Assembly (NCBI GenBank): GCA_016780825.1
Contig: JADHLF010000033.1
Coordinates: 1-29,813, forward strand
DNA from: Planktomarina sp.
GTDB lineage: Bacteria > Pseudomonadota > Alphaproteobacteria > Rhodobacterales > Rhodobacteraceae
DNA length: 29,813 nt
Direction of reading: 5' to 3'
In this document: piece by piece, positions 1 to 6,225 of the stretch
Position numbering within the stretch: the stretch's first letter is position 1
Layout: every line of letters begins with the position of its first letter
Notes under the pieces: generated by a model
Told to the model about the DNA's origin: nothing
The model's input: the letters and a program-made list of their open reading frames with translations, nothing else
Database searches by the model: none
Translations under genes and position numbers: made by a program

Positions 1-40
1 CGTAGAGGCGCCAGCTCCACTCACGCTTCAATTTTAAGCT

Positions 41-110
41 GAACCGCGCTGCCGCTCTTACTGAGTGGCGTCAATTATTGAGCGTATAGATTCCGGCTGC
101 GCCAGCAATC
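41..110 (+). repeat. Left copy of hairpin-containing direct repeat flanking the cyanate cassette
   Basis: Bases 63-110 match bases 6092-6139 at 41 of 48 positions in the same orientation, and the GAACCG just upstream (41-46) also recurs at 6075-6080. The repeat contains a hairpin: GCCGCTC (51-57), loop TTACT, GAGTGGC (63-69), with one G-T wobble. The conserved block after the hairpin contains CAATTATTGA and TATAGATT and ends in AGCAATC. The copy lies just past the 3' end of the regulator gene. I do not recognise the family. It could be an insertion-sequence or MITE fossil or a recombination site. Confidence 0.7.
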
Positions 111-152
111 CTATGCGAGTTCTCATTTGTCTGACAGCATCCACTCAAGCAT

Positions 153-2030
153 TCACCAGTCATTTTCGCTCAGCCCCAGTTTTTTGAGCCTTGAATACAG
201 TGTCGTTGGTTTGATCCCAAGCAATGCGGCCGCCCCCTTGTTCCCGGAAACCTTTCCACCGGCCCTTTTCATGCATGCGATGATGTTGGTTCTGCGGATA
301 TTTTCGACATCCGCTTCGGAGAGCAAGGTGGAGGTCGGCAAAGCGCCTTGTATTACTTGGCTTTGGATTTCAACTTGTAACTTGTCAGATTGCGACACGA
401 TGGCACCTCGTTCGATGACGTTTGCCAGTTCGCGCACGTTGCCGGGCCAGTGGTAATCTTGCAACTTTCGCATTGCCCCTTCGGTGACAATCGGGACCTT
501 TCGACCAAGTCGTTTACAGGCGATGCGCAGCAGATGTATTGTCAGGACCGGAATGTCCTCCGGGCGATCTCGTAAAGGAAGACATAGAATGGGAAAGACA
601 CCAAGATGAAGCATTAAGTCCTGGCGCAAACGCCCTGCTTGCACCTCGCGGTCAACGTCGCGGTTGGTCGAGGCGATCACGCGCAGATCAAGGCTGCGGC
701 TGCGATCATCGCCCAATCGGGTCGCCACTCTGTTTTGTAATGCATCCAGCAGATGGCTCTGTAATTGGATAGGTATGTCCGCGACTTCATCAATAAACAA
801 TGTACCACCGTGCGCCAATTCTAACTTGCCGGGCCGATCCTTGAGCGCACCGGCGAAGGCACCACGAACGTGGCCGAACAATTCACTTTCGATTTTCTCA
901 GGGCTCACGGCTCCTGCCTTAAAGTGGATCATAGGGCGACGTTTACGGCTGCTCTCACCATGAACAGCTGAGGCTATAAGGGATTTTCCGACGCCGCTCT
1001 CGCCATGGATCATGACGCTTGTATCAGTAGGCCCGACGAGTTCGACCTGCTTGATGATCCCCTGGGTCGCATCCGAGCGCCCAATAATGTCGTGATGCGC
1101 GCGCTCGATGCTGATCGCTTCTTGCAGGTAGGCGTTTTCCTCCTCCAACTGATCGCGCAGGGCCGCCACTTCGTCCATCGCCACGCGTAGTTTGCGTTCG
1201 TTTTCCCAGCGTTCTGTGATGTCGCGAAAAATGACTACTGCACCGACCAATTGGGGGCCGTCGTAGATCGGGGTCGAGACATATTCGACCCGGATCGGCT
1301 TTCCATCCTTGCGCCAGAACACTTCGTCCTCAATCCGGTTAACCTGCTCATACCGGAAGGATTGATAGATCGGACACTCGTGCGATGGATATTGCTCGCC
1401 GGTCAGGTAGTGATGGTGAATTTTTGCGTGGATATCTTGGCCCAAAAGGTCTTGGGTGGTCCAGCCAAGCATTTCCTGTGCGGCGCGATTGACAAAAGTT
1501 GTCTTCCCGTCGGCATTGACCCCGTAAATCCCTTCACCTGCGGCGTTGAGGATCAGTTGGTTTTCGCGCTCCAGTTCTGCAAAGAAGCTTTGCGCACGAT
1601 GCCATTCAATAAGCCCACCATTGTAGATTTTTCTGGCTTCAGCTTCGGCTGCATGTTGTTCAAGGGTTTCAAGGTCAAGCATATGCAGAAGCAGCATGTT
1701 CTGACCATCGTGGTATACGGCCCGTCCAGTCACCTCGCATTGCAATGGCGTCTGGTCAGCACTTTGTAGTGTCACCTGCCGGGTCCAAGCGGTACCGCGA
1801 TACTGTGCCTCTGTGATAAAGACAACGAAGGCCTCCATACCCGCAGCAACGAAGCGGGCAAAATGCGATCCTGTAAGGGCATCATCCCCTAAAAGTGCTT
1901 CGGCCTCTTGGTTCGCTGCCAAAATACGGTCCTGGCTAAGATGAAGCAGGACGGTCGGGCCAAAAGCGCCGGTGAGAAACGAATCGAAATCGGTATCAAG
2001 CATTCCTGGATAGGGCGCAGGCACGCGCAT
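153..2030 (-). CDS. PAS-domain, sigma54-activator-like (AAA+/Fis) transcriptional regulator, probably of the cyanate operon
   Basis: This 625-residue protein resembles bacterial enhancer-binding proteins. It has an N-terminal PAS-like region (about 10-120), a second PAS domain (about 160-275) ending in the typical FRDITER, and a coiled-coil linker (about 275-312). The AAA+ domain (about 315-545) has Walker A GESGVGKS (343-350) and a Walker B-like TLFIDEV near 413. A Fis-type helix-turn-helix lies near 585-620. Two features are odd. The sigma54-contact loop reads GAFAGA (390-395) instead of GAFTGA, and the second arginine-finger position is histidine (H475, in LRQDLMLHLG). It may therefore not act as a normal sigma54 activator. 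It is divergent from cynA with a palindrome between them, so control of the cyanate genes is the natural inference. The first ATG (2030) has no clear ribosome site; ATG at 2003 is an alternative. Confidence 0.88.
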   Translation of the reverse strand: MRVPAPYPGMLDTDFDSFLTGAFGPTVLLHLSQDRILAANQEAEALLGDDALTGSHFARFVAAGMEAFVVFITEAQYRGTAWTRQVTLQSADQTPLQCEVTGRAVYHDGQNMLLLHMLDLETLEQHAAEAEARKIYNGGLIEWHRAQSFFAELERENQLILNAAGEGIYGVNADGKTTFVNRAAQEMLGWTTQDLLGQDIHAKIHHHYLTGEQYPSHECPIYQSFRYEQVNRIEDEVFWRKDGKPIRVEYVSTPIYDGPQLVGAVVIFRDITERWENERKLRVAMDEVAALRDQLEEENAYLQEAISIERAHHDIIGRSDATQGIIKQVELVGPTDTSVMIHGESGVGKSLIASAVHGESSRKRRPMIHFKAGAVSPEKIESELFGHVRGAFAGALKDRPGKLELAHGGTLFIDEVADIPIQLQSHLLDALQNRVATRLGDDRSRSLDLRVIASTNRDVDREVQAGRLRQDLMLHLGVFPILCLPLRDRPEDIPVLTIHLLRIACKRLGRKVPIVTEGAMRKLQDYHWPGNVRELANVIERGAIVSQSDKLQVEIQSQVIQGALPTSTLLSEADVENIRRTNIIACMKRAGGKVSGNKGAAALLGIKPTTLYSRLKKLGLSENDW

Positions 2031-2038
2031 GTGTGCAA

Positions 2039-2069
2039 TACGAGATATCGTAAATTACGATATTTCGTA
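2039..2069. promoter_or_regulatory. Palindromic operator candidate between the regulator and cynA
   Basis: The arms TACGAGATATCGTA (2039-2052) and TACGATATTTCGTA (2056-2069) are inverted repeats with one mismatch and a 3-base AT spacer. The inner 8 bases of each arm match perfectly. It starts 9 bases upstream of the regulator ATG at 2030, where it could allow autoregulation, and lies about 130 bases upstream of cynA, where it could serve as an upstream activator site. Binding by the adjacent regulator is inferred from position only. Confidence 0.6.
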
Positions 2070-2202
2070 ATTCTTTTTGAGCTACATTACCATTTTTGCA
2101 TTGAAATTAATCACAAAATCCATTTTTTGATTTCTTAACGAATGCCTACAAATGCCGTTGCCCCGCTGCCACCATGAAGAAAATCAACAGCGAGGTTGCA
2201 AC

Positions 2203-3585
2203 ATGACGATAAAATCACTGGGTAATCCCTTCTCTCCAGAAACAGATCTGCGGCACGCTGCCGATTGTGGCTGTCACACCTGTAGCTCACCCAAATTTGA
2301 GGCGACGGAAAATATTGATCTTTCATCCTCCGAAGGAATGATGGAACGCGCCGTTGAAAGCGCGATTGTCCGGTCTGTCTTCGGTCAAAGTGACATCGGG
2401 CGTCGATCCTTTATGGGCATGATGGGCGGTTCTACAATGGCCGCCGCATTGGCATCGGTCTTTCCGCTGAACGAGGCGAAAGCCGCAATTCTCGACAAAC
2501 TTGGGCCACCTGAAAAAACAGACCTGAATATTGGATTTGTGCCGATCACCTGCGCGACCCCGATAATTATGGCACAGCCTTTGGGTTTCTATGAGCGCTA
2601 CGGTCTCAATGCCCAAGTGATCAAAACCGCAGGTTGGGCCGTTGCGCGCGACAAGTCTCTGAACGGAGAATATGACGCCTCGCACATGCTGACGCCTATG
2701 CCTTTGGCGATGAGTCTTGGGGCGGGGTCGGTTGCGGAACCGTACATTATGCCAGCTGTCGAAAACATTAACGGACAAGCCATCGTGCTGTCGAATGAAC
2801 ACCTAGACAAACGTGATCCTAAGCAATGGAAGGGCTTCACCTTCGGTGTGCCGTTTGAATACTCGATGCACAATTTCCTGCTCCGGTATTACGTGGCCGA
2901 GTTTGGCTTGGACCCCGATGTCGATATCCAGATCCGCGTTGTACCGCCGCCAGAGATGGTTGCCAACCTGCGAGCCGGCAATCTTGACGGCTATTTGTCG
3001 CCCGATCCATTCAATCAGCGCGCCGTCTATGAGGGCATCGGGTTCCTGCACATGTTGACCAAGGATATTTGGGAAGGCCACCCTTGCTGTGCCTTCGCAG
3101 CCCCCCTGTCATTTGCGCAACAGTTGCCAAACACCTATGGCGCGCTTTTGAAGTCGATCATCGACGCCACGCAATATGCATCAGCAGCCGAGAACCGTAA
3201 AGAAATCGCGGAGGCAATCGCCCCCACCAACTACTTAAACCAGCCGGTCACGGTGATCGAACAGGTCCTTACAGGCACCTACGCCGACGGCCTGGGCGAA
3301 GTGAAGCGCGTGCCTGATCGGATAGATTTCGACCCCTTCCCGTGGCATTCCATGGGCGTATGGATCCTGACACAGATGAAGCGGTGGGGCTACATCGAAG
3401 GCGACGTCGACTACCGCGGCGTCGCGGAGCAGGTCTACTTGGCCGCTGATTGTAAGAAAGTAATGGAAGACCTCGGGTATGAGGCGCCGGACATCACCTA
3501 CAAATCGCACACTATTATGGGTAAGACCTTTGATCCTGCGAAGCCGGAAGAATACGTCAGCAGCTTCCCGATCGGGAAAGGGTAA
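2203..3585 (+). CDS. cynA: Cyanate/nitrate-type ABC transporter substrate-binding protein (CynA/NrtA family)
   Basis: This is the periplasmic binding protein of a nitrate/bicarbonate/cyanate-family ABC importer, 460 residues from this start. The ATG at 2203 follows GAGG at 2192-2195; an upstream in-frame ATG at 2152 has no ribosome site. A twin-arginine signal, GRRSFMG (R67-R68), is followed by a hydrophobic alanine-rich stretch, so export should be by the Tat route in folded form. The n-region before RR is long (about 66 residues) and contains C22-x-C24-x-x-C27. Typical family segments follow: DLNIGFVPITCATPIIMAQ, then a type-2 periplasmic fold. It is the first gene of the cynABDS operon; cynB starts 3 bases after its stop. 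Linkage to cyanase makes cyanate the likely ligand, but nitrate binding cannot be excluded from sequence alone. Confidence 0.87.
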   Translation: MTIKSLGNPFSPETDLRHAADCGCHTCSSPKFEATENIDLSSSEGMMERAVESAIVRSVFGQSDIGRRSFMGMMGGSTMAAALASVFPLNEAKAAILDKLGPPEKTDLNIGFVPITCATPIIMAQPLGFYERYGLNAQVIKTAGWAVARDKSLNGEYDASHMLTPMPLAMSLGAGSVAEPYIMPAVENINGQAIVLSNEHLDKRDPKQWKGFTFGVPFEYSMHNFLLRYYVAEFGLDPDVDIQIRVVPPPEMVANLRAGNLDGYLSPDPFNQRAVYEGIGFLHMLTKDIWEGHPCCAFAAPLSFAQQLPNTYGALLKSIIDATQYASAAENRKEIAEAIAPTNYLNQPVTVIEQVLTGTYADGLGEVKRVPDRIDFDPFPWHSMGVWILTQMKRWGYIEGDVDYRGVAEQVYLAADCKKVMEDLGYEAPDITYKSHTIMGKTFDPAKPEEYVSSFPIGKG

Positions 3586-3588
3586 GCC

Positions 3589-4422
3589 ATGGGCACCCTT
3601 TCCTTGAACCAACGAGCCGCTTTGCTGTCGGTATTGATGCTGGTTGTCGGTCTCCTGATATGGGAGGCCGCCATTCCTGCCCAAAAGGCCGCTAAAGAAT
3701 TGACAGAATACGAAATTCTGACTGGCGCTGGCTCCCCAAAGGCTGGTGTCCCGCCACCCAGTCAGGTCATTATCAAGGCATGGGATCAACTAAGCGACCC
3801 TTTCTATGATGCGGGACCCAACGACAAGGGCATTGGCATTCAGATCGGGTATTCGATCTACCGTGTCCTGACAGGCTATCTCCTTGCCGCCTTGATTGCT
3901 ATCCCCTTCGGGTTCCTGATTGGGATGAGCCAAGTGGCTTACAAGGCTTTCAATCCGTTCATTCAGGTGCTGCGCCCAATCTCTCCGCTCGCTTGGATGC
4001 CACTTGCGCTGTTCATCATCGGAGATAGTGAGGCTTCTGCGATCTTTGTGATTTTCATCTGCTCGATCTGGCCGATGTTGATCAACACCGCCTTTGGCGT
4101 TGCCGGAGTGCGTGAGGACTGGGTAAATGTTGCCCGCACCCACGAGCTTGGGCCGATCAAAACGGCCTTCACGGTCATCTTGCCAGCTGCTGCGCCGACC
4201 ATTTTGACTGGAATGCGCATCTCGATAGGTATTGCGTGGCTGGTCATTGTGGCGGCTGAAATGCTCGTAGGTGGCACGGGCATTGGCTACTACGTTTGGA
4301 ACGAATGGAACAATCTTGACCTGACCTCAGTCGTTTTTTCGATACTAATGATTGGTGTGGTGGGCATGTTGCTGGACGCAATGTTCGGCCTGCTACAGCG
4401 CCGTGTCACCTACGCCGAATGA
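3589..4422 (+). CDS. cynB: Cyanate ABC transporter permease (NrtB/CynB family)
   Basis: This 277-residue inner-membrane permease of the BPD_transp_1 family has an N-terminal hydrophobic helix, a periplasmic segment (about 30-80) and then around five further membrane segments. The cytoplasmic EAA-type loop is visible in the segment running through NVARTHELGPIKTAFTVILP, where it would dock on the ATPase. The ATG lies 3 bases after the cynA stop, with AAAGGG inside the end of cynA as ribosome site, so translation is probably coupled. It most resembles taurine/nitrate/cyanate-type permeases. The cyanate assignment rests on the linked cyanase. Confidence 0.85.
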   Translation: MGTLSLNQRAALLSVLMLVVGLLIWEAAIPAQKAAKELTEYEILTGAGSPKAGVPPPSQVIIKAWDQLSDPFYDAGPNDKGIGIQIGYSIYRVLTGYLLAALIAIPFGFLIGMSQVAYKAFNPFIQVLRPISPLAWMPLALFIIGDSEASAIFVIFICSIWPMLINTAFGVAGVREDWVNVARTHELGPIKTAFTVILPAAAPTILTGMRISIGIAWLVIVAAEMLVGGTGIGYYVWNEWNNLDLTSVVFSILMIGVVGMLLDAMFGLLQRRVTYAE

Positions 4423-4432
4423 AGGAAGCCTC

Positions 4433-5338
4433 ATGAAACCATTTCTAAGCATCGAAAAACTCGTCCAGAAGTTCCCAAACGGGAACGGCGGCGAGATGAC
4501 TGTTTTTGAAAATGCCTCTTTCGGGGTTGAGAAAGGCGAATTCGTGGTTATCCTTGGCCACTCTGGCTGCGGCAAATCTACGATCATGAATATCCTTGCT
4601 GGCCTTGCTGATCCGACAAGTGGCTGCGTGATAATGGATGGGCAAGAGGTCAAAGGCCCCAGCCTTGACCGTGGCGTGGTGTTCCAGAACTACTCCTTGC
4701 TCCCTTGGCTGACGACGCTCAAGAATGTTACGTTTGGGATCAAGGCGCGCCACCCGGAATGGACCAAAAGCCATGTCGAAGAACACGCGACAAACTTCCT
4801 TGCGATGGTTGGGCTTGAGGGGGATGTTATCCACCGCAAGCCAAGCCAGTTGTCAGGCGGCATGCGCCAGCGGGTGTCGATTGCGCGCGCCTTTGCAAAC
4901 CATCCGAAGCTGTTGCTTCTGGATGAGCCTTTCGGCGCACTTGATGCCCTAACGCGCGGGACTATTCAGGACGAGCTGCTCAAGATTTGGGGGCAGATGG
5001 AGCAGACGGTTTTTATGATAACTCATGACATCGACGAGGCGATCCTGCTGGCTGACCGCATCCTGTTGATGACAAACGGACCGTACGCGCGTGTTGCCGA
5101 AAGTGTCGATATAACAATCCCGCGCCCGCGCAACCGGACTGAAATCGTCGAACACCCCAACTACTACGCGATCCGCAACCATTTGGTGCAGTTCCTTGGG
5201 AAACGATCAAAGGAACTGGCTGGACAACCAACGGAAGCAAGCAAAACGAACAAACCCAAAACGATCAGGATCGACTTGACCGATCCCACAGAAGACCCCG
5301 AAAACAAACGACCCACCTTAAAGGCAGTAAGTAGCTAA
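4433..5338 (+). CDS. cynD: Cyanate ABC transporter ATP-binding protein (NrtD/CynD family)
   Basis: This 301-residue ABC ATPase should power the CynAB importer. Walker A is GHSGCGKST (42-50), the Q-loop glutamine is Q85, the signature is LSGGMRQ (140-146), Walker B is LLLLDEP (160-166) followed by the FGALD D-loop, and the switch histidine is H198 in ITHD. The ATG at 4433 follows GAAGGAAG and lies 10 bases after the cynB stop; a longer frame from 4352 would overlap cynB and is not used. The last 40 or so residues form a polar, lysine- and proline-rich tail that goes beyond the usual ABC core. I infer no function for it. Confidence 0.88.
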   Translation: MKPFLSIEKLVQKFPNGNGGEMTVFENASFGVEKGEFVVILGHSGCGKSTIMNILAGLADPTSGCVIMDGQEVKGPSLDRGVVFQNYSLLPWLTTLKNVTFGIKARHPEWTKSHVEEHATNFLAMVGLEGDVIHRKPSQLSGGMRQRVSIARAFANHPKLLLLDEPFGALDALTRGTIQDELLKIWGQMEQTVFMITHDIDEAILLADRILLMTNGPYARVAESVDITIPRPRNRTEIVEHPNYYAIRNHLVQFLGKRSKELAGQPTEASKTNKPKTIRIDLTDPTEDPENKRPTLKAVSS

Positions 5339-5355
5339 GACCGAAGGAGACCAAC

Positions 5356-5823
5356 ATGAAAGACCTCACAATGACTGCATTGATGACCAAAGAAGACGTC
5401 ACCGCGCTGATCCTGTCCGCCAAGAAACAGGCTGGACTGACATGGGAAGATATCGCCGATAAGATCGATATGTCGCCTATCTGGACCCATTCCGCCGCAA
5501 TGGGCATGAATGCCTTTCCACCCGAGAAAGCAAAGTTGATGGTCACTGTCATGGGGCTGCCGCAAGAGGCGGAAAGTGTTTTGGCCGAAAGTCCTACCAA
5601 AATTTGGGAGCAAGCCGTGCCAACCGACCCCTGCATTTACCGCTTCTACGAAATCGTTGGCGTCTATGGCCCGACGCTCAAGGCTCTGATCCAAGAAAAA
5701 TTTGGTGACGGGATCATGTCTGCCATCGACTTTGATATGACTTTAACGCGCGTTGAAAACCCAAAGGGGGATCGCGTGAAGGTCGAGATGTCAGGCAAGT
5801 ATCTTGGCTACAACAGCTGGTAG
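5356..5823 (+). CDS. cynS: Cyanase (cyanate hydratase)
   Basis: The enzyme converts cyanate plus bicarbonate to carbamate, which gives ammonia and CO2. It detoxifies cyanate and supplies nitrogen. At 155 residues it is one shorter than E. coli CynS and keeps the three catalytic residues at identical numbers: R96 and E99 (in YRFYEIVG) and S122 (in GIMSAIDF). The N-terminal helical part (11-80) is POU-like and the C-terminus ends YLGYNSW, as is typical. AAGGAG at 5344-5349 sets the ATG. It is the last gene of the operon, 17 bases after cynD. No carbonic anhydrase gene (cynT) is present in the window to recycle bicarbonate. Confidence 0.96.
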   Translation: MKDLTMTALMTKEDVTALILSAKKQAGLTWEDIADKIDMSPIWTHSAAMGMNAFPPEKAKLMVTVMGLPQEAESVLAESPTKIWEQAVPTDPCIYRFYEIVGVYGPTLKALIQEKFGDGIMSAIDFDMTLTRVENPKGDRVKVEMSGKYLGYNSW

Positions 5824-5829
5824 GCTGCA

Positions 5830-6046
5830 ATGACTCTTATGCCGGTGCCGCCGTTTTTCCTATGACGCGCTCAAGAAAGTTCTGACAGCTGAATATGTGT
5901 GGAACACACGTGATGTTGTCGGCGCAGATCCGCGGAAGCCGTACCACCCAAGTTACCCGATCCCTGTTGCGCCCAAATTGACAACCTTCAAAGGGGTTGG
6001 CGGCGTGCCATCCTGCGCGTACGCGCCAGGCGTATACGTCTCTTAG
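5830..6046 (+). pseudogene. Possible frameshifted small reading frame after cynS
   Basis: An ATG at 5830 opens MTLMPVPPFF and meets a stop at 5863-5865. A one-base shift within the run of five T at 5854-5858 would join it to an open frame from 5861 (YDALKKVLTAEYVWNT and on) that runs 61 codons to TAG at 6044-6046. The joined product would be about 71 residues. I recognise no family. It may be the remnant of a gene that travelled with the cyanate operon, or chance. Confidence 0.25.
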
Positions 6047-6074
6047 CGTCAGCCCAGCTATAAGGGGGTTAATA

Positions 6075-6139
6075 GAACCGCCACTCTTGCTGAGTGGCGG
6101 CAATTATTGAATGTATAGATTTAAGCTGCGCTAGCAATC
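6075..6139 (+). repeat. Right copy of hairpin-containing direct repeat flanking the cyanate cassette
   Basis: This copy contains a perfect 9-base-pair hairpin: CCGCCACTC (6078-6086), loop TTGCT, GAGTGGCGG (6092-6100). Bases 6092-6139 match 63-110 at 41 of 48 positions in the same orientation. It lies about 250 bases after the cynS stop. Together the two copies bracket the regulator and cynABDS genes, about 6.03 kb apart. Confidence 0.7.
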
Positions 6140-6192
6140 GATCAACGAAACTCAAGGGAGTCGTGCCGGAAAAGTCACTTTATGGTTAATGA

Positions 6193-6218
6193 GGGAAGGC
6201 GCCCGCAGGCACCTTCCC
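6193..6218 (-). terminator. Hairpin terminator of the seven-gene minus-strand operon
   Basis: Read on the minus strand, an 11-base-pair stem (GGGAAGGTGCC pairing with GGCGCCTTCCC, one G-U wobble) closes a 4-base loop, 7 bases past the stop codon at 6226-6228. The sequence after it is AT-rich but lacks a strict T run, so it could act as an intrinsic terminator or as a 3'-end stabilising stem. Confidence 0.6.
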
Positions 6219-6225
6219 CGGGGCC

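Larger units (their letters stand above)
5824..6225. other. Gene-poor stretch between the cyanate operon and the methyl-catabolism operon
   Basis: This roughly 400-base stretch holds no intact gene I can support. Its contents are the possible broken frame (5830-6046), the right copy of the direct repeat (6075-6139) and the terminator hairpin of the minus-strand operon (6193-6218). I see no convincing T-tailed terminator for cynS. The hairpin in the repeat might stall transcription but is followed by CAATTATTG rather than a T run. Confidence 0.6.

Noticed and set aside
51..110. Integron attC or CRISPR repeat
   Set aside because: Only two copies 6 kb apart, no spacer ladder, no integrase or cas genes, and no attC core sites that I can see.
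1251..1769. Plus-strand open frame of 172 codons
   Set aside because: Antisense to the PAS region of the regulator, which is well supported.
2084..2100. Possible sigma54 promoter before cynA (TTGCA at 2096-2100)
   Set aside because: The essential GG at -24 is absent; the matching position reads AT.
5837..6103. Minus-strand open frame of 88 codons after cynS
   Set aside because: It runs through the repeat hairpin, has no ribosome site and no recognisable family. The opposite frame looks slightly more protein-like.
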